Shown: one piece after another, positions 8,592 through 16,783 of the stretch
Position numbering within the stretch: the first letter of the stretch is position 1
How the letters are laid out: every line of letters starts with the position of its first letter
Origin: BOG-908 sp963692875
GTDB lineage: Bacteria > Pseudomonadota > Alphaproteobacteria > Acetobacterales > Acetobacteraceae
Direction: 5' to 3'
Length of the DNA stretch: 64,000 nucleotides
Assembly (NCBI GenBank): GCA_965198755.1
Contig: OZ240673.1
Span: forward strand, 3,472,001 to 3,536,000
Made by a program: the position numbers and the translations under genes
Notes under the pieces: model-generated
The model's input: the letters and a program-made list of their open reading frames with translations, nothing else
Told to the model about the DNA's origin: nothing
Databases searched by the model: none

Positions 8592-8758
8592 GCAAGCAAG
8601 CAGTTCTTTTTTGAAAAAAAGAACCAAAAAACTTTTAGTTCCTGGGCGCTCGCTGAGGGAGACTCCGCGAATCCAGGGGGCGCGAGGTCTCCGGAGACGA
8701 CTACCCAGGGGACAAAAGTTTTTTGGTTCTTTTTTTCAAAAAAGAACTGCTTGCTTGC
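8592..8758 (-). repeat. AT-arm composite repeat, enlarged core (arms A/A)
   Basis: Both arms are type A; the core is about 30 bp longer than usual and GC-rich (GGAGACTCCGCG...GGTCTCC). The right arm supplies the last residues and the TGA stop of the cyclase gene on the minus strand. Confidence 0.85.
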
Positions 8759-11714
8759 TCGCCATGGCCTCGAACCCAGCAGCCCCCTGCTCCCGCGCCA
8801 CCTCTACCGCCTGCCGCAGCGCCGCCTGGGCCGCCTCCCCGTCCAGCATGCGCGCCCGCCGCCGGTGCAACGTGGAGAGGTAGTAGCGTTCGCCTGACCG
8901 GCAGGCGTCGGCGATGGCGGCATCGATGGTGGCCAGCGCCGCGTCGCGGTCGCCCACCAGCATGTGCAGGCAGGCGATTTCCGCCAGGCAGAAGCTGCGG
9001 AAGTTGCAGGCGCCGACGCGGTCCAGCTCGGCCACGTAGTCGAGCGCCGTGGCCAGGCCGCGATCCCGCTCGCCCAGATGCGCGCGCGCCACGCTTCGGT
9101 AGAAGCCGGCGAACGCGCCCCACAGCCGGTAGTGATGCGTCTCGCACAGCGCCAGCGCCGCCTCGGCGAAGGTCAGGGCACGCGGGTAGTTCTCCAGCGT
9201 CAGCTCGTGCGAGGCGCGGAAGCACAGGCCGTAGACGGGGTCGAAGCTGCGGTCGAGGCCGGCCATGTGCACGCCCAGCGCCTGGTCGGCGTCGGCGGCG
9301 GCGGCGTCCTCGCCCTGCGCGTGCAGCACGTAGACCAGGGCGGAGAGGCTGCCGACCAGCGGGTCCTGCGGGCTGGGAAAGCGCAGCTGCGCACCGTCAT
9401 GGGCGTCATACAGGGCGACGGCGCGTTCGAGGTGGGTGCGCGCGGTGGCCAGCTCGCCGCGGCTGAACTTGATGTAGCCGAAGGCGTAGTCCGCCTCGAT
9501 TGCGTGCTCGGGCTGGCCGGTGCGGGCCGCGATGGCCAGGCAGCGGCGCGCCATGTCTTCGGCGGCGTCGAGCTGGGAGCTGACGATGAAGAAGCTGCAG
9601 ATGCCGCGCAGCACGGCGAACAGGCCGCCAACGTTGCCCAGCGCGTCGCAGATGGCGCGCGCCTCGGCCAGCACGGCGCCCAGTTCCGGGGCGGAGTAGC
9701 CGCGCGAGGCGGCCAGGCTGACCGCCAGGCCGAGCAGGAGCTGCAGTTCGGTGGCGGCCAGGGGGGCGGGGTCGGGCAGGCCGCGCAGCAGGCTCAGCGC
9801 GGCCTGGAAGTGGGCCACCGCTTCGACGTGGGCGGCCGAGGCGGCCGCGCGTTCGCCGGCGTGGGCCCACAGCGGGATGGCCTCGGACGCAGCGCCGCTG
9901 GCCGCCAGGTGGTAGGCCAGCAATGCGGGCTCCACCTGCACCGTCTCGGGAAACTGCTCGCGCAGGGCGGCAGCGATGCGGCCGTGCAGGGATGCCCGCT
10001 CACGCGTGAGCAGGGATTCGTAGGCGGCGTCGCGGATCAGCGCGTGCTTGAACTGGTAGGCGCTGGACAGGCCGGGGCCCACTCCGTCGACCAGCCCGGA
10101 GTGCACGAGGGTGGCCAGCGCCTGGTCCAGCTCGGCGGCGGCCAGCCCCGACACCTCGGCGAGCAGCCCGTAGGAGAAGCGCCGGCCGATGGCGGCAGCC
10201 AGGCAGGCGACCCGGCGCGCCGGCCCCAGGCGGTCCAGGCGCGCCATGAGCGAGTCCTGCAGGGTGTCGGGCACCCGGACCAGGTCCGGCGCGGCCAGCG
10301 CGGGGGCGGCCTGCATCGCCTCGAGCACCGACTTGGTCATCTCCTCGACGAAGAGCGGGATGCCGTCGCAGCGCTGCAGGATCTGGCGCACCACCGGCGC
10401 GGGCAGGCTGGCGGCGGGGTCGAGGTAGGCGCAGATCCGCTCGGCGTCGGTGCCGGCGAGGCGGGCGAGCTGGAGGTGGGTCACGTGTTGCTGGCCGAGC
10501 CAGGGCGGCGCGAAGTCCGGCCGCGCGGTCACTACCACCAGCCAGCCCTGCCCCGCGGCGGCGGCGACGATCTGGTCGAGCAGGTCCAGCGTGGTGCTGT
10601 CGCTCCACTGCGCGTCTTCGAGCACCAGCAGCAGCTGCCTGCCGCCCGGGTGCTGCCGCAGCAGCTCGAGCAGGCCGCCCAGCAGGCGCGCGCGGTGCCA
10701 TTCCGGGGTCTGCCCGGGCTCGGCGGCCTCGCCCACGCCCAGCAGGCGCGCCAGTTCCGAGCGCGCGACGGGAGAGTGGAGCGCGTGGTCGTCCAGCAGC
10801 CGGTCCAGCCGCTCGCGCCGGGCCTGCCGGGTGTCGCCGCGCTGGAAGCCGGCGGCGCGGGCGACCTGGTAGGCCACCGGCTGCAGCGCCGTGTCGCCGT
10901 GGGTGGGCCCGCAATACCAGGCCACCTGCGCCCCGCCGGCTGAAGCGGCGTGGCGGCGAAGCTCGGCCACCAGGCGCGACTTGCCGATCCCCGGCTCGCC
11001 CTGCAGCAGCACCGCCTGGCCGGACCCTGCCTGGGCGGCGAACCAGCCGGCGAGCAGCTGCGCCAGCTCCGGCTGCCGGCCGACCAGCGGCACGCCCGAC
11101 TGTTGCCGGATGGCAACCGGCGCCGGCTCCAGCGCCTCGAACACCTCGATGAGGCCGGCGAAACCCTTGAGCTTGTGGCAGCCCATCGTGCGGTAGGCCA
11201 CGGCGCCGCTGGTGATGCGCTGGGTGGTGTGGCTGACCACCACGCTGTCCGGCGCGGCCACCCCGAGCAGCCGGGCGGCAAGGTTCGGGGTCTCGCCGAC
11301 GATGCTCGCCCGCAGGCCTCCGGCGGCCGAGAGCTCGCCCACCACGACCAGACCGGTGGCGATGCCCACCCGGAGCTGCAGCGGGGCGGCCGCCAGCTCC
11401 AGCCGGGTGACCGCGTCACGCAAAGCGAGGCCGGCGCGCACGGCGCGGGCGGCGTCGTCCTCGCCGGCACGGGGGACGCCGAAATAGGCGAGCACACCGT
11501 CGCCCATATACTGCACGATGGTGCCGCCATGCGCGGCGATGACGCGCTCGCAGGTGTCGAGGTAGGCGGCCACCACCGCCATCATGTCCTCAGGTCCCAG
11601 GCGGACCGTCATCGCCACGGAATCCACCATGTCGCAGAACAGCGCGGTGACCTGGCGGCGTTCGCCGCTGTGGCTGGTCGCGACCTGATGGAGCGGCAGA
11701 ACGAGAGTCGTCAT
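8736..11714 (-). CDS. Class III nucleotide cyclase - AAA ATPase - TPR sensory protein
   Basis: A protein of about 992 residues with three modules. Residues 15-190 form a class III adenylate/guanylate cyclase domain: the first metal Asp in ALFCDMVDS, then GGTIVQYMGDGVLAYFG with the second Asp, and ASIVGETPNLAARL with the transition-state Asn/Arg region. Residues about 215-560 are a STAND/AAA ATPase (Walker A QGEPGIGKSRL). The C-terminal half is helical TPR-like. This architecture is common in signalling proteins whose input is unknown. I chose ATG 11714; a TTG 15 bases upstream is less likely. The C-terminus ...MASKQAVLF and stop codon are supplied by the adjoining repeat arm, so the original tail may have been replaced. 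Confidence 0.9.
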   Translation of the reverse strand: MTTLVLPLHQVATSHSGERRQVTALFCDMVDSVAMTVRLGPEDMMAVVAAYLDTCERVIAAHGGTIVQYMGDGVLAYFGVPRAGEDDAARAVRAGLALRDAVTRLELAAAPLQLRVGIATGLVVVGELSAAGGLRASIVGETPNLAARLLGVAAPDSVVVSHTTQRITSGAVAYRTMGCHKLKGFAGLIEVFEALEPAPVAIRQQSGVPLVGRQPELAQLLAGWFAAQAGSGQAVLLQGEPGIGKSRLVAELRRHAASAGGAQVAWYCGPTHGDTALQPVAYQVARAAGFQRGDTRQARRERLDRLLDDHALHSPVARSELARLLGVGEAAEPGQTPEWHRARLLGGLLELLRQHPGGRQLLLVLEDAQWSDSTTLDLLDQIVAAAAGQGWLVVVTARPDFAPPWLGQQHVTHLQLARLAGTDAERICAYLDPAASLPAPVVRQILQRCDGIPLFVEEMTKSVLEAMQAAPALAAPDLVRVPDTLQDSLMARLDRLGPARRVACLAAAIGRRFSYGLLAEVSGLAAAELDQALATLVHSGLVDGVGPGLSSAYQFKHALIRDAAYESLLTRERASLHGRIAAALREQFPETVQVEPALLAYHLAASGAASEAIPLWAHAGERAAASAAHVEAVAHFQAALSLLRGLPDPAPLAATELQLLLGLAVSLAASRGYSAPELGAVLAEARAICDALGNVGGLFAVLRGICSFFIVSSQLDAAEDMARRCLAIAARTGQPEHAIEADYAFGYIKFSRGELATARTHLERAVALYDAHDGAQLRFPSPQDPLVGSLSALVYVLHAQGEDAAAADADQALGVHMAGLDRSFDPVYGLCFRASHELTLENYPRALTFAEAALALCETHHYRLWGAFAGFYRSVARAHLGERDRGLATALDYVAELDRVGACNFRSFCLAEIACLHMLVGDRDAALATIDAAIADACRSGERYYLSTLHRRRARMLDGEAAQAALRQAVEVAREQGAAGFEAMASKQAVLF

Positions 11715-11798
11715 CGGCAACGACCACAACCTGGGATGTGTCTCATCGCGCAGAACTCACACGCGCAGATTGTCTTCTCCAGCGAGACGCGCGGCTGT

Positions 11799-11814
11799 TG
11801 TGACGAATGACACA
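11799..11814. promoter_or_regulatory. CRP/FNR-like binding site upstream of the cyclase
   Basis: TGTGA-CGAATG-ACACA matches the CRP consensus TGTGA-N6-TCACA except at one base of the right half, and lies 85 bp before the cyclase start codon. A Crp/Fnr-family gene is the next gene upstream in the same direction. Feedback of a cAMP-type regulator on the cyclase is inferred. Confidence 0.4.
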
Positions 11815-11946
11815 GTCAGATGGGTTTGTAACGTGCCTTGCTTATTTTGTTACGTAAAAACAGTTTTTTTACCGGCGAACGGCGGAGCGGAGGTGCCCTG
11901 GGCGGTCGTGCTGATGTCGAGGCGCGGGTCGCCGAGCGCAGGAAGA

Positions 11947-12080
11947 AAGCAAGGCCTGCTTTTTTGAAAAAAAGCAGCAAAAAACTTTTATCTCTGCTGT
12001 CGCGGAGGTTTCTGCAGCGCGCGCCCATGGGAACAAAAGTTTTTTGGTTCTTTTTTCAAAAAAGAACTGCTTGCCTTGCC
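11947..12080 (+). repeat. AT-arm composite repeat, class I (arms D/A)
   Basis: Left arm CTGCTTTTTTG/AAAAAAAGCAG, core CTGTCGCGGAGGTTTCTGCA followed by GCGCGCGCCCATGGGAAC, right arm type A. It is the mirror orientation of the copies at 2231 and 16522. Confidence 0.9.
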
Positions 12081-12236
12081 TGTGTCGGGGCCAACCGGGC
12101 CGAAGAAAGTGTGAGACGACAGGTCACTGCTGGGTCCGACGGTTGGGTGTTTTCTGCGAAACCTGAGCAAGCCGGCCATCTGCGCTGCGGAGATGCCCGT
12201 GACAGGGTTGGCGCCGGCGCGGCTTAAGGCGGGCCC

Positions 12237-12929
12237 TCAGCTTTCGCGGTCTTCGGTCACCATGCGCTGCATACGGCCGGTATCGAGCAGGGCGATGGCG
12301 CCGCGGCGGCGTGCGATCAGGCCGGCGCGCTCCAGGGCGCTGAGCTGGCGGGTGACCGCCTCGCGGTGGCTGCTGACGCGCTGGGCGAGTTCGGCGTGGG
12401 TGGGCGGCGGCGTGACCACGTGGGAGTCCGACGGCGGCGCCGCGGGGCGGGACAGGCGCAGCAGTTCGGCCACCAGGCGCTGCTTCATCGTCAGGCCGGT
12501 GTGCTCGTTGGCGCGGTTGGCCAGCATGCGCACCTGGCCGACCAGCACGGCCATCACCTGGTCGCAGACGTCGGGGTGTTCGTGCACGGCGAGGCGGAAG
12601 ACCGGCGCGGGCATGCGCGCCAGCAGGCAGTCGGCGACGGCCTGGATGCCGGCGGCGCGCGGCTGGTTGTCCAGCGCGGCCAGCTCGCCGAAGAACGCGC
12701 CCTCGCGGATGTCGCGCAGGATGGTGTCGCGGCCGGAGGCGGAGACCACCACGCGCACGTGACCGTGCAGCACGAAGAACACGTCGGTGTCGTGCGAGTG
12801 GGCGTCGACCACCCACGCCTTGGCTTCCGCGCGGCACCAGGAGCACGCGGCGTCCAGTCGTGCCAGGGCCGCCGCGTCCAGCGTGCGGAACAAGCTGTGG
12901 CGTGCAAGCGTGTGCGGAACCGGCGTCAT
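12237..12929 (-). CDS. Crp/Fnr-family transcriptional regulator
   Basis: A 230-residue regulator with an N-terminal cyclic-nucleotide-binding beta-roll (FFVLHGHVRVVVSASGRDT, then REGAFFGELAALDNQPRAA, a recognisable phosphate-binding cassette region) and a C-terminal winged helix (HAELAQRVSSHREAVTRQLSALERAGLI). No FNR-type N-terminal cysteine cluster is seen, only one Cys pair-like CSWC, so cAMP or another effector is more likely than oxygen. It lies upstream of, and in the same direction as, the nucleotide cyclase gene, which makes a cyclic nucleotide ligand attractive but unproven. Confidence 0.9.
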   Translation of the reverse strand: MTPVPHTLARHSLFRTLDAAALARLDAACSWCRAEAKAWVVDAHSHDTDVFFVLHGHVRVVVSASGRDTILRDIREGAFFGELAALDNQPRAAGIQAVADCLLARMPAPVFRLAVHEHPDVCDQVMAVLVGQVRMLANRANEHTGLTMKQRLVAELLRLSRPAAPPSDSHVVTPPPTHAELAQRVSSHREAVTRQLSALERAGLIARRRGAIALLDTGRMQRMVTEDRES

Positions 12930-13391
12930 TACAACCTGGAGTTAGTGCACGCGCTCGAACGAGCGTGCGCGGACAAGAAAACCTTCTTTTCCTGAAAATA
13001 GAAGGAAAAACGTCGTGTCTTCCGCGAGCAGATGTTGGTAGCCCGCGTGCTCGCCCGCCACCGTGCCGCGTGAATCTGCGCCGCGCGAGCCCGATTGCAT
13101 GCTGGCACAGGATGGTTTGCGTCCGCACCGGAGCTAGCCGCCGAGGCACCGCAAGCGTTTCCCCAACGCGGACCCGAGGAGACAAAAGTTTTTTGGTTCT
13201 TTTTTTCAAAAAAGAACCGCTTGCCTTGCCTTGCCTTGCGCGATCGCAGCCCGCGAACGGCTTCCAAGCGGCACAGCCAAGATGGCGCCGCCACCCGCGC
13301 GCCGGCCGTCCTGCCGCGCGTTTGCGTCCCGGTACACCCGCCCGATCCGCCCAGCCTTGACCCCGCCCGGCCGGTCGGGGAGGGTCCGGCC
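12930..13391. other. Divergent promoter region with a split composite repeat
   Basis: Between the divergent Crp/Fnr and thpR genes. It holds a degenerate left repeat arm near 12973-13016 and an intact right arm near 13178-13238, about 160 bp apart; the spacer shows no gene or palindrome I can name. GGGGAGGG precedes the thpR start. Confidence 0.5.
12973..13238. repeat. AT-arm composite repeat, arms separated by about 160 bp
   Basis: The left arm is degenerate (CCTTCTTTTCCTG/AAAATAGAAGG); the right arm is a normal type A ending in CCTTGCCTTGCCTTGC. The core is unrecognisable and longer than usual, so this copy has decayed or carries an insertion. Confidence 0.6.
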
Positions 13392-13928
13392 ATGCGGTTG
13401 TTTGTTGGACTCGACCTGCCGTGGGGGTTGCGCGTGCAGCTCTCCGCCCTGGCGCTGGGGCTGGCGGGTGTGCGCTGGGTGCCGCCGGAGAACTACCACA
13501 TCACGCTGCGTTTCATCGGCGAGGTGCCCGGCCATCGGGCCGAGGAGATCGACCTGGCGTTGTGTGCGCTGCGTGGCCGCGGCTTCGAGCTGGTGTTGTC
13601 CGGCGTCGGCACGATGGAGAAGTCCGGGCGGGTGACGGCGCTGTGGGCGGGGGTGGCGCGCAACCCGGCGCTGGATCATTTGCGCGGCAAGGTGGAGACG
13701 GCGTTGCAGCGCACCGGCCTGGAGCCGGAGCGGCGCCGGTTCAGTCCGCACGTGACGCTGGCCAGGCTGGGCGAGGCTGCGGCCGAGCCGAGGCTGGCCG
13801 GCTGGGTGCAGGCGCACAACCTGTTCCGTTCGGCGCCGATTCCGGTGTCGCACTTCACGCTGTTCAGCTCGCAGCTCGGGCGCGAGCAGTCGGTGTACAC
13901 CGCCGAGGCGGACTACGCGCTGGCATGA
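13392..13928 (+). CDS. thpR: RNA 2',3'-cyclic phosphodiesterase
   Basis: A 178-residue member of the 2H phosphoesterase family (LigT/ThpR), which opens 2',3'-cyclic phosphate ends of RNA or tRNA halves. The two catalytic HxTL motifs are HITL (about residues 37-40) and HVTL (about 119-122), and FVGLDLP starts the fold. The stop codon overlaps the next start codon as ATGA, so the downstream uracil-DNA-glycosylase-like gene is translationally coupled. Confidence 0.93.
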   Translation: MRLFVGLDLPWGLRVQLSALALGLAGVRWVPPENYHITLRFIGEVPGHRAEEIDLALCALRGRGFELVLSGVGTMEKSGRVTALWAGVARNPALDHLRGKVETALQRTGLEPERRRFSPHVTLARLGEAAAEPRLAGWVQAHNLFRSAPIPVSHFTLFSSQLGREQSVYTAEADYALA

Positions 13929-14695
13929 GGGGACGGATGCTGAAAGCTCGGCTGGTGGAGGACGAGATGTCCGGGGCAGAGCCGGTCGAGAGAGGGCCGA
14001 TCGGGGGTCAGCCGATCGGGGCTCAGCCGATCGGGGCTCAGCCGATCGGGGCTCAGCCGATCGGGGCTCAGCCGATCGGGGCCGAGCCGATCGGGGCGCT
14101 GCTGGCGAAGGTGCGCGCCTGCACGGCGTGCGCGGCGCACCTGCCGCTGGGGCCGCGGCCGGTGGTGCACGCCTCGGCCACTGCGCGGCTGCTGATCGCC
14201 AGCCAGGCGCCGGGCACCAAGGTGCACCACGCCGGGATCAGCTTCTGGGACAACAGCGGGACGCGGCTGCGCGACTGGCTGGGGATCGACAAGGCAGTGT
14301 TCTACGACGAGCGGCTGGTGGCGATCCTGCCGGTGGGGATGTGCTACCCGGGCCGGCTGCCGAACGGTGGCGACGCGCCGCCGCGGCCGGAATGCGCACC
14401 GTTGTGGCGGGCGCGGCTGCTGGCGGCGATGCCCGCGCTGCGGCTGGTGCTGCTGGTGGGCAGTTACGCGCAGGTGGTCACCGCGAAGCAGGAAGGCTGG
14501 GCGCCGGCGAGCATGACCGAGCGGGTGCGGGGTTTCCGGACCTACCTGCCGCGGTATTTCCCGCTGCCGCACCCGTCGTGGCGGACGGGGGTTTGGGAAC
14601 GCAAGAACCCGTGGTTCGGCGAGGAGGTTTTGCCGGCGTTGCGTGAGCGGGTGGCGGAGGTTCTTACACCGGCGATCCGCAGTGTTGACCTGTAG
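13925..14695 (+). CDS. Uracil-DNA glycosylase superfamily protein with QPIGA repeats
   Basis: A 256-residue protein of the uracil-DNA glycosylase superfamily. A CTACAAHLPLGPRPVV segment resembles the iron-sulfur ligand region of family 4 enzymes; motif 1 reads SQAPG where family 4 has GEAPG, so the usual acidic residue is absent. The C-terminal motif LPHPSW supplies the leucine-loop histidine. Residues about 24-58 are a low-complexity tract of six or seven PIGAQ units from a 15-bp tandem repeat. The ATG at 13925 overlaps the thpR stop; a second ATG at 13937 is possible. Enzymatic activity is uncertain. Confidence 0.8.
   Translation: MRGRMLKARLVEDEMSGAEPVERGPIGGQPIGAQPIGAQPIGAQPIGAQPIGAEPIGALLAKVRACTACAAHLPLGPRPVVHASATARLLIASQAPGTKVHHAGISFWDNSGTRLRDWLGIDKAVFYDERLVAILPVGMCYPGRLPNGGDAPPRPECAPLWRARLLAAMPALRLVLLVGSYAQVVTAKQEGWAPASMTERVRGFRTYLPRYFPLPHPSWRTGVWERKNPWFGEEVLPALRERVAEVLTPAIRSVDL
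13994..14098 (+). repeat. 15-bp tandem repeat (CAGCCGATCGGGGCT), about 7 units
   Basis: In-frame head-to-tail copies at 14009, 14024, 14039, 14054 and 14069 are nearly identical; the flanking units at 13994 and 14084 are slightly diverged. They encode repeated QPIGA before the glycosylase fold. The near-identity suggests recent expansion by slippage. Confidence 0.95.
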
Positions 14696-14836
14696 CAGCA
14701 AGCCAAGCGGTTTTTTTTTGAAAAAAAAACCAAAAAACTTTTGTTCCCTTGGATACACGCTGCGGGAGACTCCGCGACAGCAGGACCAAAAGTCTTTTGC
14801 TTCTTTTCTTCAGAAAAGAAGGCCTTGCTTTCTTCC
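14696..14836 (-). repeat. AT-arm composite repeat, class I (arms A/C)
   Basis: The left arm has a T9 variant of type A; the right arm is type C with TTGCTTCTTTTCTTCAG at 14797-14813, the same target sequence that the IS110 element at 57.3 kb has entered. Confidence 0.9.
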
Positions 14837-14839
14837 AAG

Positions 14840-15110
14840 GCGCCGGACCCGCAAAACTTGCGCGCAGATACGTGCGCGTCGCTACCCAGCGGCTTGATGC
14901 AGGCCGAACCGAACGCCTCCGCGGTCTTGATCGTGGGCATCTGGAACTAGGCGTCATCGTGACACGGCCATTCGAACACCGCGGCGAAGAATCTGCGAGT
15001 CGCAGCAAGATTGGCTGACCCGATCTCGATGAACGACACGCCGGGCGCCAGGTCGGCCGTGGCGAGACTCCTGCTGGTTGCGTGTTGGCGCCCGTGTCGG
15101 AGTGAGCCAT
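14840..15110 (-). pseudogene. Remnant of a VOC-family (glyoxalase-like) gene
   Basis: Reading the minus strand from an ATG at 15110 gives MAHSDTGANTQPAG..., then after a frame change APGVSFIEIGSANLAATRRF and FAAVFEWP. This is the beta1-alpha1 start of a vicinal-oxygen-chelate protein. A TAG follows soon after, and no full domain remains before the repeat at 14836. A frameshift plus an in-frame stop mark it as a decayed gene fragment. Confidence 0.5.
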
Positions 15111-15143
15111 CCGGAACGGCCAAATCGATGTGCCGGCAGTATA

Positions 15144-15205
15144 GTCCGCGACAGCCGGACCAAAAGTTTTTTGCTTCTTTTTTCCAAAAAAGAAGGCTTT
15201 CTTCC
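15144..15205 (-). repeat. AT-arm composite repeat, right half only
   Basis: CCGCGACAGCCGGACCAAAAG, then hairpin GCTTCTTTTTTCC/AAAAAAGAAGG. It ends 5 bases before the permease start codon, so the arm forms the 5' leader of that gene. Confidence 0.75.
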
Positions 15206-15209
15206 TGCG

Positions 15210-16511
15210 ATGTCTGAAGCTCCCAACCGCGACGCCGGCCTGCGCCGCCTCATCGGCCCCTGGGCGATGGGTGCTGCGATCGTCAACGGCGTCGTTGGCG
15301 CCGGCATATTCTCGCTGCCCGCGGCGATGGCGCAGGCTGCCGGCGCGCGCGCGCCGTTGGCCTATCTGTTGTGCGCGGTGGCGATGAGCTTCGTTGTGGT
15401 GTGCTTCGCCGAGGCGGGCAGCCGGCTGCCGACCAGCGGCGGCGTGTATGGCACGGTCACCACCGCGTTCGGGCCGATGGCGGGGTTCGTGTGCGGCATT
15501 CTCACCTGGATGGCGAGCGTGCTGGCGTGCGGCGGGATCGCCGGCGCGTTTGCGGCGACGGTGGGCACCGTGGTGCCGGCGGTGGCGGCCGGGCCGGGGC
15601 GCGCGGTGGTGATACTGGCGGCGATCGGCGGGATTGCGCTGGTGAACTTGCGCGGGGTGCGGGCGGCGGCGTGGGCGGTGTCGGCGGCGACCGCGGTGAA
15701 GCTGGTGCCGCTGCTGCTGTTCGTGCTGGCGGGCGGGGCGGCGTTGCTGGCGGGCGAGCTGCAGCCGCCGCCGGCGCTGGCTCCCGGCGCGCCGTCCGGG
15801 CTGGCGCAGGCGGTGATATTGGGCGTGTTTGCGTTCAGCGGCATGGAGACGCCGCTGGCGGCCAGCGGCGAGGTGGCCGACGGGCACCGCAACCTGCCCC
15901 GCGCGCTGTTCGGGGCGATGGGGTTCGTGCTGGTGCTGTACGTGGGCATCCAGCTGGTGGCGCAGTTGCTGCTGGGAGCGGATCTGGGCGGCCAGGCGGC
16001 GCCGTTGGCGGCGGCGGCGTCGCGCCTGGGGGCCGGGTGGCGGGTGCTGCTGGTGGCGGGCGCGGGGCTGTCCATGCTGGTGTGGATCGGCAGCGACATA
16101 CTGGGGGCGCCGCGGATCCTGTTCGCGTTCGGGCGCGACGGGCTGCTGCCGCGTGCGCTGGGGCGCGCCAGCCCGCGCACCGCGGCGCCGGACGTAGCGA
16201 TCGTGACGCACGCGGCGATTGCGGCGGCGCTGGCGCTGTCAGGCAGTTTTACCTGGCTGGTGGTGGCCAGCACGCTGAACACGGCGGGGCTGTATTTTCT
16301 GGGGTGCGGGGCGGCTTGGGTGCTGCACCGGCGGGGCACGCAGAGTGTGGGGCGGCCGGTGAGCTTTGCGGTGCTGCCGGCGGCTGCGGCGGCGGGGATG
16401 CTGGCGATGGTGGTGCTGGTGTGCGTAGCGCCCTGGGACGAGATTGCGGGGCTGGTGGCGGTGGTGGTGGGGAGCTTGGGGATCTATGCGGGGGTGCGGG
16501 TGGTTCGATGA
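15210..16511 (+). CDS. APC-family amino acid/polyamine permease
   Basis: A 433-residue inner-membrane transporter of the amino acid-polyamine-organocation superfamily. About twelve hydrophobic segments are visible; the first carries the substrate/sodium-site motif VVGAGIFSLPA. FAFSGMETPLAASGEV is the typical TM6 region. The substrate is not predictable. The start ATG follows a repeat arm directly, with no Shine-Dalgarno other than the AAGAAGG of the arm itself about 14 bases away. Confidence 0.9.
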   Translation: MSEAPNRDAGLRRLIGPWAMGAAIVNGVVGAGIFSLPAAMAQAAGARAPLAYLLCAVAMSFVVVCFAEAGSRLPTSGGVYGTVTTAFGPMAGFVCGILTWMASVLACGGIAGAFAATVGTVVPAVAAGPGRAVVILAAIGGIALVNLRGVRAAAWAVSAATAVKLVPLLLFVLAGGAALLAGELQPPPALAPGAPSGLAQAVILGVFAFSGMETPLAASGEVADGHRNLPRALFGAMGFVLVLYVGIQLVAQLLLGADLGGQAAPLAAAASRLGAGWRVLLVAGAGLSMLVWIGSDILGAPRILFAFGRDGLLPRALGRASPRTAAPDVAIVTHAAIAAALALSGSFTWLVVASTLNTAGLYFLGCGAAWVLHRRGTQSVGRPVSFAVLPAAAAAGMLAMVVLVCVAPWDEIAGLVAVVVGSLGIYAGVRVVR

Positions 16512-16521
16512 AGGAGATAAA

Positions 16522-16652
16522 AGCAAGCGGTTCTTTTTTGAAAAAAAGAACCAAAAAACTTTTGTTCCCTTGGGCGCGCGTTGCAGAAACCTCCGCGACA
16601 GCAGGACCAAAAGTCTTTTGCTTCTTTTCTTCAGAAAAGAAGGCCTTGCCTT
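16522..16652 (-). repeat. AT-arm composite repeat, class I (arms A/C)
   Basis: It lies between convergent genes, with core TTGCAGAAACCTCCGCGACAG and a C-type right arm carrying TTGCTTCTTTTCTTCAG. It is followed by CGAACGGTCAGGAG...CCGTTGGTAT, resembling the right end of the extended repeats at 4.8 and 26.3 kb. Confidence 0.9.
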
Positions 16653-16783
16653 CCTGCCGGACTCCGAACGGTCAGGAGTTAGGACCGTTGGTATGAGTTT
16701 CGCGACAGCACTGGCTGCGGCTGGTTGAGAGAATCGCGGTCGGTTGCGGGTTGATGGATTGCGCGAACTGACGTGTCCGGCAC

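Larger units (their letters stand above)
11715..12236. other. Promoter region of the cyclase gene and spacer
   Basis: About 520 bp between the cyclase and Crp/Fnr genes. It contains a CRP-like palindrome (11799-11814), an AT-rich stretch around 11835-11875, and a composite repeat (11947-12080). From 12081 to 12236 I see nothing further. Confidence 0.5.

Noticed and set aside
8964..10943. Long open frame (659 codons) antisense to the cyclase/AAA/TPR gene
   Set aside because: Composition is Gly/Arg/Val/Ala/Gln-rich with no domain, and it mirrors the third-position GC bias of the real gene on the other strand.
14696..16652. Short lysine/phenylalanine-rich reading frames across the composite repeats
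   Set aside because: They recur in several frames at every repeat because the poly-A/T arms lack stops. They are by-products of the repeat and not a protein family.
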